Source: Mesorhabditis belari
Lineage: Eukaryota > Nematoda > Chromadorea > Rhabditida > Rhabditidae
DNA length: 64,000 nucleotides
Direction of reading: 5' to 3'
NCBI GenBank assembly: GCA_958450365.1
Contig: CAUEEP010000724.1
Location: 558,001-622,000 of the forward strand
The notes under the pieces were generated by a model. That model saw only the letters and a program-made list of their open reading frames with translations. It ran no database searches and had not been told where the DNA came from. The translations under genes were made by a program, and so were the position numbers. Below are positions 35,101-46,884 of this stretch, piece by piece. Position 1 is the first letter of the stretch. Each line of letters opens with the position of its first letter.

Positions 35101-38100
35101 CCAAAATGAAAAATGAAATATTGGTCAAAATACGGCTGGAAAAATGCCTGTACAGTAAGGCAGACAGAAAGACAGACAGACAGATACCGTAACCCCCTCC
35201 CCTCCCCCTCCTTTTCCGTCATTTCATTTGTGAAAATTCATAAATTTGGCATTTCTTGAAAACCAGTTTTTGAATCGTTCTGAAAATTTGGATATAAGCT
35301 GCATTTTTGATTCTCTACAACTTTTCCATTGACACCAAAATGGGTTTCTTTTGAAGAAAGTGCTCAACCTGGGACATCTCCAGTCCTCCATTTTTGAGTC
35401 TCACACTTGTCTCACACACAAACCAAAATCCTACTACGAAAGAGGATGCCTGTAACCCCGCAAATTGCCTGTAAAATGAGCAGAAGTGTCGTCAATAATA
35501 ATGGAAATTATTTGGAATGATGGTTTTTAATGAATTTATGATTTTATGTGGAATAAATTTTAGTTCAAAGTCCCGCAGTTTTCAATTCACCAACCCAATA
35601 CAATTTTTACCACTCACAGGCTGATGTGGTGGCCTCTCCATCGGTGGTCGATCCTCATTTTGTTGAAATAGCGTAGGCACTTGTAGATGAAAATTATCTT
35701 GTGGTGGGCAAAGGAAAGTGACATTCCTTTCGCCGGTGTGCGGCTCGTCGAGGGACGAGGCGCCCGATGAGCTCCCAGCGTCCTCTACATCAGGATTTTG
35801 GTGATAACAAGTACTGTGCCTAGTCTTAGCTATCAAAATACTACTTTAAGTTACTGTATACTACTGTGCTGTATAAAAATGAAATTGTTCAACGAAAAGA
35901 TAATAATAATAAAGATAATACAATAATAAAGATAATAACATTATCAATTTGACTAATAATTAGTCAAATTGATAATGTTTTCTATGAAAATAATGGGAAA
36001 TGAAACTTTTAACTGAATATCTTTAACTGAATATCTTTAACTGAATGCCTTTATCGTATTTCTTCGAATAGAAGACCGGGCAAAGAGTATGATCGCGTGC
36101 TCCTGCGTAGCAACCCTTTTTAAAATTTCTTTTCTGCATAAAAGCTTTCAATGAAGTGCTATAGGGCTGGAAAATGGCTCAAGAATACCACATGAGCTAA
36201 CAGATTTTGGAGCCATTTTCCAGCTCTATAGCACTTGATTGAAAGCTTTTATGCAGAAAAGAAATTTTAAAAAGGGCTGCTATGCAGGAGTACGCGATCA
36301 TACTCTTTACCCGGTCTTCTATTCGAAGAAATACGGTAACAGAATGTCTTTAACTGAATATCTTTAATTGAATATCTTTAACTGAATATCTTTACCTGAA
36401 TACCTTTAACTTAATCTTTAAATCCCCCCTAGCATTTCCATAAATCTCCTTTACCAAGTCTAGAACGAACTCAATTCAAACAGACTTTCAAACAGACGAC
36501 AAAAGATTCTCAACTAAAGCTTGAGTACACCTTGTGAAGTGTGTGATGATCTCAACGTTGTGTGCCGTCGCATAAAACGCTCGCGACGATCCTTCGTCTC
36601 CATCACTTTAGAGAAAAATCGAAAATTAAAAAGCAGAATAGTTGAAGATTTTAAAAATCAATTAAAGAAGGAAAATGAAGGTTTTTAAAACAGATTTTTG
36701 TAAATACCGTATTCTCTCTAATAGTAGTGCACTCTTTAATAGTATTGCGGTCCGAGAAGGGGTTGAAAAAGTAGTGCACCCTCGAAAATTTGAATTTATA
36801 GCGCTTCTTTTTCATCTAAACCTTTTTGACTTTATGTTTATGTGACATTCTAAAGCTATTCACGCAAGCAAAAGTGAGGCTTTTTTTTATTCATTTATTA
36901 ACTATTCTTCACATGAAAAAGTTAGCAAAAAATCTAAAATTATTGTGCAAAGTGCAAAGACATCTTTTTGTTTCGTCTTGTTTTGTTTTGTTGTTTGCCA
37001 AGACACAAATTGTCAACTCGCCGGCCCACAACGGTATGTCAAAAGGAGCCTGTATGTCAAAAAAAAGCCAAAGGAGTACGTGAAAGAATTGCAAGAATTT
37101 TTGGAACAAATCTTATATCTGTCTTACTTTGGTAAAAGATAAAACTCTTTAATAGTAGTGCACTCTCTAATAGTATTGCGGTCCAGGAGGGGATTGTAAT
37201 AGTATTGCGGTCCAGGAGGGGGTTCAAAAAATAGTAGTGCGCACTAGAGTTCGGCAAACAAAACCAAAACCAAAACAGACCAAAACAGAACAAAACAGAC
37301 CAAAACAGACCAAAACAGACCAAAACAGACCAAAACAGACCAAAACAGACCAAAACAGACCAAAACAGACCAAAACAGACCAAAACAGACCAAAACAGAC
37401 CAAAACAGACCAAAACAGACCAAAACAGACCAAAACAGACCAAAACAGACCAAAACAGACCAAAACAGACCAAAACAGACCAAAACCAAAACACCAAAAC
37501 AAACCAAAACTCAATTTGCATATAAATTAACATGCAAATTTTAATGTAAAATGCAAATTTGCCTTTCACTTTTCCTCACTCCCCAAAATCTCGCGGCCGA
37601 AAAAAGGACCAAAACACGACCTCGAAATTTCGAAACAAAAAATAGCCCATGGGATAGATTTTTGGATGCTGATTTCAAATCTGCAAACAGATTTTCGCTA
37701 GCTTCTCCCAGTCGCGAGATATTGGCGAGTTTTGGTTAGTTTTGGTTTTGGTTTGTTTTGGTTTTGGTTTTGTTATGGTTTTGGTTTTGGTTTTGGTAGT
37801 TTTGGTTTTGGTGGTTTTGATTTTGATTAAGTTTTGTTTTCCGAAGTCTAGTGCGCACTACTATTAGAGAGAATACGGTATGTGAAATAAGAACGAGAAG
37901 TTTGAAGTTGAAGTCTGTTGAAGTTGAAGTCTGTTGAAGTTGAAGTCTGTTGAAGTTGAAGTCTGTTGAAGTTGAAGTCTGTTGAAGTTGAAGTCTGTTG
38001 AAGTTGAAGTCTGTTGAAGTTGAAGTCTGTTGAAGTTGAAGTCTGTTGAAGTTGAAGTCTGTTGAAGTTGAAGCTATAAACTATAAAAAAAACACTTCAT

Positions 38101-40407
38101 GATGTACTTTATGCTTAAATCTGTAAATGCATCTTTTCTGGTTTCTTGAATTGAAACTGAATTCTTGATTTTCAATGCAATGCTTGGTTTTAATAAAGAA
38201 GCCAATGCACTAGAAAGGGTTTGTTTACAGATTTAAGCATAAAGTGAACAATGAAGGGATAGATAAACAAAAGAACAACCAAAAACAACCAAAAGCAACC
38301 AAAATCAACCAACCATTGGAGGTTTTTGCAATGTGATATTGAAATCAAAAGAGATTTCTGTTTGAGATTCCTCTTTGAGAAGCCTCTTTGAGATTCCTCT
38401 TTGAGAAGCTGTGTGTATGTTGATAGATCACCCAGTGACTCCAATATGGATTGGGTCAGGTGTTCATTAAAGAAAAGGGCAAAAAGAAGAAGTTTCGAGG
38501 GGAAACCGAGAGACAATGACATCGCTTTTGCGACCGAGAAATTGCTCATTTCAGCTCTCATTTTATGACAATCTTTGCTTGGGGACAAGTGGTGTTTTGG
38601 GTGGCAAAACGATGGGTTAAAGAAAATTTAGATGCCTGGTGGGTAAAATCGAGAAAAAAACTACGCTTTTTTGCATTCGCGTGCCAACTTTTCAAAGAGA
38701 AATTCACTCTAAAGTCTAATTTTAAATGCAAGTAGCTAAGGAGTGGATCTTGTAGAGAAAATTTCGGCAAACTGTGGCAGCAAAACGAGCTAAAGTATTG
38801 TGGATGGATATTTTAGCAAACTTGTGCTGGATATTTTAGCACTTTCTGCAAGAAAGCATTCTGCAAGAAAGCTCACTTAAGTAAAAGTTAAGTACAAACT
38901 CAAAGGAGCGTACAAACTGAACGACAAAATAGGAGCAAAACTTTAGCTCAAGCTCTATTTTATTTTCGAACTTTATTGTCTTTAATCGGAATTGAGAGGT
39001 TCGTCATAATTTCACCAACAAGTTCTCATTTCCTAATCCATCGTTTGTCGTTATTCATCGTTTGTCGAAGTGATCAAGTTCACTCTGCCCAAAGCGGTAC
39101 GGCTTACGGCAGCAGTACGAACTACTGCCCTAAGCCTAAGCCTAAGCCTAAGCCTGAAATCTTCTTCGGCTTAAGGTACTTCCTTGGTGATAACCATTGG
39201 TGCTTGCGCTTAACGTTATCATATAATATCCACGTTTCATCAGAAGTAACAATCGATTTCCAAAAATCGTGCGCTTTTGATTTTTGAATCAAAATTGAAC
39301 AAGTGTTCATACGGGCAATTTTGTGATTGAGGGTCAGTTCATGTGGGACCCATTTTCCGCATCTGTTTCGCTTTCCAATCAAATATAAATGCTCTTCAAT
39401 GGTGCTATGCTGAACATTGAACATTTCCGACAACTCCCGAATGGTGCAAGTGAGATCTTCTTCGATTATTTGCAAAAGTTGAGACTCATCCAGCTTTCGA
39501 GGATCCAGCCCATCCAACTTTCGAGGATCCAGCTCATCCAGCTTTTGAGGATCCAGCTCATCCAGCTTTTGAGGATCCAGCTCATCCAGCTTTCGAGGAT
39601 CCAGCTCATCCTTTGTGATGCTCATCTTCTAGGCTCTCGTCTCCACTTCGAAATCGCTCAAACCATCGATAGCATTGGCTTTCGCTAATACTACCTTCAC
39701 CATACGCCTTTGAAATAGAATTATGCGATTCTCGGGCGGATTTTCCAAGCTTAAAGTCAGAGTAAGGCTCGAAGTCCGCAGCTCGAATAACGAATTTTTG
39801 TTCCGTCGTTTTTTGATAACAAATAAACAAATGTTTTCGAATAATATTATGATTGTGTAAGCAAACACACTCTGCTTCTCTGCTACTATCGCGGTTTTCT
39901 CTGTTTGTCCCCCATTATCCATTATCCCCATTATGTCGCAAGAGCACAAGTTAAAAAATTCGCATTATTTTCCCGCCAACCTAATAGATGGATTCAGCAT
40001 AAGCTTATTCTTGAATTCAGCATAAACTTAACTTGAAAAAACTTCAAGGAAGCAGTACGCTAAATCAGAAACAAGTACGCTAAATCTAGAGCACTAAATC
40101 TAGAGGCAAGATTATGGTGATCGAAAGAGTTGACAGATACGGATAAGGAACCAAATTCAGATAGTTAAGGATAGAGAACAAGCCGATCGAGTTGACAAAG
40201 AGTTGACAGGTGCTAGAGAACAAGCCGATCGAAAGAAACATGGTAACCCTATTTGTCGAGTTTGCTACGCTTTCGTAATTCTGTTCTTGGTTCTCTTTTT
40301 ATTTCAATCAAAACTCTCACCTTAACCGGTATCAATTTCGACGTTCCCTCTTCACCATCATCGATTTGAATGAGATCCCTTGAACGTATTTTCTCCAGAG
40401 TTCTCAT
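32114..40407 (-). CDS. Hypothetical protein, multi-exon gene
   Basis: I do not recognise the product. Exons in coding order: 40407-40321 (begins ATG, MRTLEKIRSRDLIQIDDGEE), 36597-36531, 35784-35618 (ends NEDRPPMERPPHQP), 34009-33959 (weak, LQNASQDLVARALPIQP), 33342-33265 (DVIEKIPMRARSQSWLIRTR) and a probable last exon 32223-32114 (EKLPDLETAYSKSKTENEAL, then a stop). Phases agree through the first five. The step to the last exon is off by one base unless a small exon is missed or a weaker acceptor six bases on is used. The start is supported by a TTTTCAG acceptor seven bases before the ATG. The third exon is Pro/Ser/Asp-rich and the rest basic and helical, suggesting a soluble, partly disordered protein. 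No membrane segment or signal peptide is seen. It could be a longer 5' form of the neighbouring stomatin gene, but that reading breaks frame at 30217. Confidence 0.5.
32490..32955. mobile_element. Inverted-repeat element with CGTTAGCGGCTAGCCGAT units
   Basis: The ends are GTCGTAACCGTTTACGAAA and a near inverse at about 32930-32952. The interior is a nest of short palindromes of the unit plus two TTAGGC arrays (about 32747-32805 and 32849-32888). Confidence 0.65.
32747..32888. repeat. Interstitial TTAGGC telomeric arrays
   Basis: Ten consecutive TTAGGC units and a second run of about six, one containing TTAGGGC, inside the palindromic element 32490-32955. Confidence 0.9.
32956..33085. repeat. 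TTTATTTA low-complexity tract
   Basis: An AT-only degenerate tract directly preceding the LINE remnant at 33087, perhaps its former tail. Confidence 0.75.
33087..33220 (+). mobile_element. Second LINE reverse transcriptase tail remnant
   Basis: The plus strand reads SARNLFSNLVVDSWNALPPH followed by IRDISNLMIKIKALD. It has the same W-N-x-L-P-x-x-I-R layout as the remnant at 503-700 but diverged sequence. It follows a TTTATTTA array and lies in the last intron of the hypothetical gene. Confidence 0.6.
33603..33871. mobile_element. Palindromic element with TACCGTAAATACTGTAATAG ends
   Basis: A 269-base hairpin with arms containing AAACCAGTGTCGAGAAAAA. It is closely related to 40529-40796 and to the decayed copy at 56196-56380. 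Confidence 0.75.
34350..34560. mobile_element. Short hairpin element, diverged tandem copies (copy 6)
   Basis: CTTTGTGCTCTCAAACGCCC with TCTAGTGCACTAGACGC, repeated in degenerate form as GACTTTGTGCGCGCGC with TCTGGCACACTTAG. It lies in an intron of the hypothetical gene. Confidence 0.45.
34690..35598. mobile_element. Copy of the GGTTGGTGAATTG mariner family
   Basis: It carries the same AAGAAACCCATTTTGGTGTC segment, two GACAGACAGAAA arrays and the CACCAACCCAA terminus before TA. It lies next to the exon at 35784-35618 of the hypothetical gene. Confidence 0.6.
36052..36338. mobile_element. Palindromic element with ATTTCTTCGAATAGAAGACC arms
   Basis: The arms run about 120 bases and include TAAAAGCTTTCAAT in both orientations, with a short spacer. 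Confidence 0.75.
36705..37880. mobile_element. Long element with TACCGTATTCTCTCTAATAG inverted ends
   Basis: A 1.2-kb unit with inverted termini, internal ATAGTATTGCGGTCC direct repeats and a large CCAAAACAGA array. It lies in an intron of the hypothetical gene and encodes no recognisable transposase. Confidence 0.6.
37260..37500. repeat. CCAAAACAGA 10-base array
   Basis: About 23 nearly perfect copies. The inverse word TTTTGGTTTTGG is enriched at 37735-37830 in the same element, allowing a long hairpin. Confidence 0.95.
37895..38068. repeat. TGTTGAAGTTGAAGTC 16-base array
   Basis: About 11 almost identical copies next to the element 36705-37880. Confidence 0.95.
38100..38260. mobile_element. 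Short hairpin element (copy 3)
   Basis: It starts ATGTACTTTATGCTTAAATC and closes with GTTTACAGATTTAAGCATAA. It lies in an intron of the hypothetical gene. Confidence 0.65.
39122..39830 (-). mobile_element. Mariner transposase pseudogene with internal repeat expansion
   Basis: The N-terminal helix-turn-helix part (KSARESHNSISKAYGEGSIS, then CYRWFERFRSGDESLEDEH) is at 39830-39606. After a frameshift come LLQIIEEDLTCTIRELSEMF, GKWVPHELTLNHKIARMNTC and the SIVTSDETWILYDN catalytic block. Between the halves an eight-residue unit LDPQKLDE is repeated about five times. The reading ends in a short TTAGGC array (about 39128-39160). Frameshift and truncation mark it as dead. A CCAACCTAAT terminus is seen near 39975. 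Confidence 0.85.
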
Positions 40408-40422
40408 TTTCGCACTGAAAAG
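40408..40422 (-). promoter_or_regulatory. Likely trans-splice acceptor of the hypothetical gene
   Basis: On the minus strand TTTTCAG ends at 40415 and the ATG follows after seven bases. No upstream exon was found, so spliced-leader addition is the simplest reading. Confidence 0.45.
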
Positions 40423-40528
40423 TTATAATTATTGTTGTTAGATTTACATTAAAATTAAGGTACATTAAAATTAAGGTTTACATTTAAAAAAATCGTAATC
40501 GACTTGATCAAGGAAACCAAGAAATAAC

Positions 40529-40796
40529 TACCGTAAATACTGTAATAGTACCTCACCCCCTCGTACAGTCGCGTAGTCGCAAAAGTTTTTTCGTGTTTCA
40601 TTTTTTTCAAAGCGCCCGTACTTTGAAAAAATGCGTCTTTGGTATCAAAAAATAGCTGAAATTCAGGGCTATTTTTTGAAACCAAAACGAACATTGTAGC
40701 ATAAACCAGTGTCGAGAAAAACGCGTTCAAAGCTAGACTACACAACACTCCGCACCGTCATTATGGGGGTGGGGTACTATTACAGTGTTTACGGTA
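40529..40796. mobile_element. Palindromic element with TACCGTAA ends, second copy
   Basis: It has the same termini and the same AAACCAGTGTCGAGAAAAA arm as 33603-33871. The left arm has partly diverged. Confidence 0.7.
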
Positions 40797-41254
40797 GAGA
40801 ACTTATGAATACTAAAGAAATTGTACTAGAGAAATTGTACTATAGAACTTGTACTAAAGAAATTGTACTAGAGAATTTACGAATCCTTAAACATTGTCTA
40901 AAAATTTTTTGTGATATTATAGGACTCTTTTCAAGAGGATTCCCATTGTTTCATGCATTTACGAGTAGAGATCTCTCATTGACACCACGAAAAGAAGACA
41001 CTCAAAATCACTACAAAGCAGCTTTTTCTTTCTACATCTAGAGTGGCTCATCCAATTGTTAAATAAAATAAATAAAATAAATAAAATGTAAATAAAGTGT
41101 AAATAAAGTGTAAATAAAAATCCCATGGTATTCAGGAAAAGCCGGACTTTTCAATACTTCAAAGATCCAGGAGCTTAGCTCTGGCCTGGCATACAAAAGG
41201 CACTTAAAAAATTAGCATACAAAAGTTTCTAAACACTTTTTCTGGACTTCGTCG

Positions 41255-41580
41255 TCTAAAGACTAAAAGATTAAAGACTAAAAGACTAAAGACTACAAGA
41301 CTACAAGACTAAAGACTAAAGACTGAAAGACTGAAAGACTGAAAGACTAAAGACTACAAGACTGAAAGACTAAAGACTACAAGACTAAAAGACTAAAGAC
41401 TGAAAGACTAAAGACTACAAGACTACAAGACTAAAGACTAAAGGCTAAAGACTAAAAGACTGAAGACTGAAAGACTAAAGACTACAAGACTACAAGACTA
41501 CAAGACTAAAGACTAAAGACTGAAAGACTAAAAGACTAAAGACTGAAAGACTAAAAGACTAAAGCCTAAAAGACTAAAAC
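41255..41580. repeat. ACTAAAGACTGAAAG array
   Basis: More than 30 copies of a 7-9-base unit with variants. Confidence 0.9.
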
Positions 41581-42054
41581 TTACTTTAAAAGACTTCTAA
41601 ATTAAGCAATAGAGGCTAATTGTGAACAGAGTCAAGAGAATCCATTTTGCATAGAAAAGTTCGCATTGAAAATGATCTACTATATATAAAGCAGAAGAGA
41701 CGTCTTTCCGTCTGTGCGCAGCCATTGGCGAAAAGGGGCGGGGCTTAGATTGCGTGGAAAACGTGGACCTCTCCAGTCCAATAGCGTTGGATAGTGAGGA
41801 AAATGACATTTCTGTCGACTTTAAGATGCTTATAAATCTCTGGCGCCGATCTCCTCGCTGAAGCTTCTCGCTTGTGCAATTCGATGATTAATTTTCAATG
41901 GGGATTTTGTAAAATTCTAAAAAACAACAAATTTTACATGAAAAAAGTTTCAATTATATTCCAAATATAATAAAAACACAAGAAAAAAAGCAGAAATGAA
42001 GCTTAAATCATTGTTATTGTTCTTGAACGCGTGTGATGCTTTGTTGTGACAATT

Positions 42055-42130
42055 GTACTATAGTACATTTACTATAGTACATTTACTATAGTACATTTAC
42101 TATAGTACATTTCTATAGTACACCCTGTAC
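42055..42130. repeat. ACTATAGTACATTT self-complementary array
   Basis: About five copies of a 14-base unit containing the palindrome ACTATAGT. Confidence 0.75.
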
Positions 42131-42484
42131 TATAGAAATGTACTACAGTATTATAGAAAACCAAAAATCTATGTTATTTGTAGAAAACCTAGACAACTTG
42201 TGGCAACAAATGTTTTTGGCAAATCAATGAGGATTTTCGACAGAGATTTTGGACAAAATCTGTCACTTTTCTTCTTTTACCTCCAAAGATGAGACTTTTG
42301 AAGAGGAAAAGAGAGTTCAAATGCGTTGACAACTTGTCATTTCATTAAACTCCAAAAGAGCTTGTGACGGCCAGTTGAGAACTAATCTTTTTCTTGTTCT
42401 TTAGTGCAAAATATAAACGCATCTTTCTGATGCACTCTGGTGCACTTGTTCGTGCATAGTTCAAACAGTTGTGAAAAGTGATAT

Positions 42485-42620
42485 CAAGGGTCGGATCAGG
42501 GCCGTATCAGGGCCGTATCAGGACCGTATCAGGGCCGGATCAAGGTCGTGTCAGGGCCGGATCAGGGCCGGGTCAAGGCCGGGTCAAGGCCGTATCAGGG
42601 CCGGGTCAAGGCCGAATCAC
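42485..42620. repeat. GGGCCGTATCA array
   Basis: About 13 copies of a 10-11-base GC-richer unit. Confidence 0.85.
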
Positions 42621-42744
42621 AAAAGTTCTCCAACACCATGCCTTCTTTGTCAATTTCTCTTTTACATTACTATATCTGGAACTAGAATCTTGAAATTCCA
42701 TATTCTTTAGCGCATTTCTCTAAATGAATCCCAACATCATTCAA

Positions 42745-43740
42745 CTCAGACAACAGCAAGACAACACTCAACTTGGACAACAGCAGGACAACAGCAGGAC
42801 AACCCTCAACACAGACAACAGCAAGACAACACTCAACACAGACAACAGCAGGACAACAGCAGGACAACCCTCAACACAGACAACAGCAAGACAACACTCA
42901 ACACAGACAACAGCAGGACAACAGCAGGACAACCCTCAACACAGACAACAGCAAGACAACACTCAACACAGACAACAGCAAGACAACACTCAACACAGCA
43001 AGACAACCCTCAACACAGACAACAGCAAGACAACACTCAACACAGACAACAGCAGGACAACAGCAGGACAACCCTCAACACAGACAACAGCAAGACAACA
43101 CTCAACACAGACAACAGCAGGACAACAGCAGGACAACCCTCAACACAGACAACAGCAAGACAACACTCAACACAGACAACAGCAAGACAACACTCAACAT
43201 AGACTACAGCAAGACAACCCTCAACACAGACAACAGCAAGACAACACTCAACACAGACAACAGCAGGACAACAGCAGGACAACCCTCAACACAGACAACA
43301 GCAAGACAACACTCAACACAGACAACAGCAAGACAACACTCAACATAGACTACAGCAAGACAACCCTCAACACAGACAACAGCAAGACAACACTCAACAC
43401 AGACAACAGCAGGACAACAGCAGGACAACCCTCAACACAGACAACAGCAAGACAACATCAAAAGCAAGACACCTCAACACAGAAACAGAAGACAACACAA
43501 AAAAGACAACAAGACCCACCCTCAACACAGACAACAGCAAGACAACACTCAACATAGACTACAGCAAGACAACCCTCAACACAGACAACAGCAAGACAAC
43601 ACTCAACACAGACAACAGCAAGACAACATTCAACTTAGACAACAGCAAGACAACACTCAACATAGACTACAGCAAGACAACCCTCAACACAGACAACAGC
43701 AAGACAACACTCAAGTCAGACAACAGCAAGATAACTCAAA
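42745..43740. repeat. CAACAGCAAGACAACACTCA 27-base array
   Basis: About 1 kb of 9/18/27-base higher-order units. Plus-strand frames read as Gln/Thr/Asn-rich repeats with no stop. There is no exon border or start context supporting a gene. Confidence 0.9.
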
Positions 43741-43769
43741 TACTCGGAGCAACTTGACAAATCAGCCAA

Positions 43770-44060
43770 ATCTTTGCCAGAGAAAAGACCCCAAAGAGAA
43801 AAATCATTCTTTAACATGATAATGCTAGACCTGAAGATGATTGGTTCTACACTAAACTCATGGGAGGTGATGGCCCATCCGGTATACAGCCCTGATCTTG
43901 CACCTTCTGATTACTACTTATTCCTGATGAGCTATGATTTAGCGGCCAACACTTTGATTCCAAAGAAGAGGTCAAAAATGGCTGACAGATTGATTTGCGT
44001 TAAAAACGAAGATTTTCTGCGAGAGAGGCATTCGATTTCTACCAATAAAATGAGCTAAAA
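43770..44060 (+). mobile_element. Mariner transposase C-terminal remnant
   Basis: The open frame contains NSWEVMAHPVYSPDLAPSDY and YLFLMSYDLA, the DDxD-proximal YSPDLAPSDYxLF signature of mariner transposases. The N-terminal two thirds are absent. It directly follows the CAACAGCAAGACAAC array. Confidence 0.8.
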
Positions 44061-44284
44061 TCATACAAAATGACATAATGGCAAAGATCTCGTATGAGAT
44101 GTTGATTGAAGAAAAGCTTCATTTGAAGAAACGCTTCAAAACGTGTCAAGTCATCAATCCAATAAAAAAAATCACCAATCCAATAAAAAACTTTAACTCC
44201 TAACCTGTCTCTACTTTTAAATAGCACAAGTCAGAAGGTATTTTGTGTTAAATGGGGAATCATTGATGCTTTTTGAGTCACTAT

Positions 44285-44725
44285 AACCATCTCTTTACCA
44301 TCTCTTTACCATCTCTTTACATCTCTGAACCATCTCTTTACCATCTCTTTACGATCTCTTTACATCTCTTTACCATCTCTTTACATCTCTGAACCATCTC
44401 TTTACCATCTCTTTACGATCTCTTTACATCTCTGAACCATCTCTTTACCATCTCTTTACCATCTCTTTACCATCTCTTTACGATCTCTTTACCATCTCTT
44501 TACGATCTCTTTACCATCTCTTTACCATCTCTTTACAATCTCTTTACGATCTCTTTACCAATCTCTTTACGATCTCTTTACCAATCTCTTTACCATCTCT
44601 TTACCATCTCTTTACGATCTCTTTACCAATCTCTTTACAATCTCTTTACGATCTCTTTACCAATCTTTTTACCATCTCTTTACCATCTCTTTACCATCTC
44701 TTTACCAATCTCCTTCAAATCTCCT
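44285..44725. repeat. CATCTCTTTAC 11-base array
   Basis: About 40 copies with CCATC, CGATC and CAATC variants. Confidence 0.95.
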
Positions 44726-44729
44726 TTCG

Positions 44730-45480
44730 ACTTCCAATTCAACAATCGAATCTCAATAATTGGAATGGTCAATCCGTCAGCTTAATTCTCATCGTTTCCT
44801 CTCATCTTTTCCTCTCATCATTTCCTCGAAGAATGCCACCCAAGTGATGAACCGGACTGATCCCCAAAGAATAAAAAACACCCAATTCCAACTCATCGAC
44901 GAGCTCCCAAAAACGAGTCCACTTTTTGCAGTAAAGCAAAAAGTTTGGGAGGATTTTGGGAAGATTTTGGGGTAAAAGGGGGAAAAGGGAGGGAAAAGGG
45001 GGGAAAAGAATTTAGCGATTCGATCCATTTTTTGCTCATTCGTTCATATCTGGGCGACTCTCTCCGATCGCCTTTTCTTGGAGTGAAAAATGGGAGAAAA
45101 AAACGGACCCTGTCGCGCTGTTCTCTACAAAAAGTGCCCCAATGGCTTTATAAAGCTCTGGATATCTTTTAAGGGTAATTGAAAATGCTTTCATTTCTCT
45201 TTCAGCATTTCTGCTTTCAGATTTATGCTCGTAAATCTTTTCTAAATATCTTCCTTTCTTTTAGCAAGCTTTTCACTTTAGCTAATACTTTTCAACGCGT
45301 CTAAAAGGGGCTTATTTTCTAAAACTGACGTAATCGTAAACTGTTATTTTACAGATCAGACAAATTTTTGTATCCTATGCATGATTTGGTGCGTTTTGGA
45401 GGCAAAAGCTTGCTCAAAGCCACACAAAAACATTCCTTGAAAACCATTCCTTGAAAAAATCGTTAAAAGCCTGAGTTGGA
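44730..45480. other. Unique sequence between arrays, no gene supported
   Basis: An island of unique DNA with a plus-strand open stretch (MNRTDPQRIKNTQFQLIDEL, about 44849-44975) and a second at 45000-45170. Neither has convincing borders or a recognised family. A short unrecognised gene cannot be excluded. Confidence 0.3.
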
Positions 45481-45499
45481 TACAGTCTAGCTAGTCACA

Positions 45500-45588
45500 A
45501 TGTCCATCAGGTCAATGTTGTCTACCAGTCACAATGTCCACCAGGTCAATGTTGTCCACCAGTCACAATGTCCACCAGGTCAATGCGT
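45500..45588. repeat. CACAATGTCCACCAGGTCAA 33-base array
   Basis: Nearly three copies of a 33-base unit. Confidence 0.85.
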
Positions 45589-45904
45589 TTCCGAAACAAC
45601 TGCATTAACGCTCGAGGCTCCCATTTTGAGTTTGATAGATTTTTTGTTGAAAAATGGACGAAAATTGGGTACTTTACCTAGCTTTTATAGCTAGTTATAG
45701 CTCCACATTTTGTGACGTTTTGTGGCAAAATATTGAGCCGAAGAGTTAGAAGTAATGTTCTGAATTAAGATAAATAGAAAAACCCACAATAAGCACGAAC
45801 CTTAAGCTTTGTATGATAGGATTCTTGTGAAGAACTCGGAATTTGTTTATTTTGTAATATTGAGTCAAATGAGTTCCAGGTTTCAATGGGATGTTGAGGT
45901 AGAG

Positions 45905-46300
45905 GTTGAGCCATTGAGCCATTGAGCAGCGTGACCATTGAGCCATTGAGCCATTGAGCAGCGTGACCATTGAGCCATTGAGCCATTGAGCAGCGTGACC
46001 ATTGAGCCATTGAGCAGCGTGACCATTGAGCCATTGAGCAGCGTGACCATTGAGCCATTGAGCAGCGTGACCATTGAGCCATTGAGCAGCGTGACCATTG
46101 AGCCATTGAGCCATTGAGCAGCGTGACCATTGAGCCATTGAGCAGCGTGACCATTGAGCCATTGAGCCATTGAGCAGCGTGACCATTGAGCCATTGAGCC
46201 ATTGAGCAGCGTGACCATTGAGCCATTGAGAAGCGTGACCATTGAGCCATTGAGCCATTGAGCAGCGTGACCATTGAGCCATTGAGCCATTGAGCGAAGC
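45905..46300. repeat. GAGCCATTGAGCAGCGTGAC array
   Basis: About 16 higher-order copies built of GAGCCATT and GAGCAGCGTGACCATT subunits. Confidence 0.95.
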
Positions 46301-46689
46301 GTGACCGAAGAACATAACGATATTAAGCAGTGACCAAAGAACAGAACAACATTGAGCAATCACTGATATAACTAAAAGGTGTAGAGAGCTAAAATCAATA
46401 TTCAATTTGAACATCTTAAAAAATTCAATAAAAATCTCCTAGCTGTGAACTGATTAGAGCGTATTGAATCTAGCCCTTTATTCATTCATTCATTCACCAA
46501 GGAATGTAAAGTTTTCACATCAATAGGGCGCACAAACGTCTTGTTTTCTTTTTCTTTCGTTGCATTGCTTTTCAATTTCGTCCTTTTGGTGGCACGATTG
46601 CTGAAGATTTTGTTGACTAATTCCAAATTTCCTCGCTACAGTCGACTTGTCCTACACTTTTTTAGCCAATGCAATCGCGGTAAACCAAT

Positions 46690-46880
46690 GCTAATGCAAT
46701 TGCGGCAAGCCAAGCAAAAAGCAGGCAAGCCAAGCAAAGAAGCAGGCAAGCCAAGCAAACAAGCAGGCAAGCCAAGCAAAGAAGCAGGCAAGCCAAGCAA
46801 GAAAGCAGGCAAGCCAAGCAAAGAAGCAGGCAAGCCAAGCAAACAAGCAGGCAAGCCAAGCAAAGAAGCAGGCAAGCAAT
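46690..46880. repeat. GCAGGCAAGCCAAGCAAAGAA array
   Basis: About nine copies of an 21-base unit with subrepeats. Frames stay open in several readings. Confidence 0.9.
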
Positions 46881-46884
46881 GCTA

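Noticed and set aside
37260..38068. Regular direct repeats resembling a CRISPR array
   Set aside because: There are no spacers, units are head to tail, and the organism is eukaryotic.
42724..43557. A 277-codon Gln/Thr/Asp-rich frame that looks like a low-complexity protein
   Set aside because: It is the translation of the 27-base array. An overlapping frame is equally open, and it has no start or splice context.
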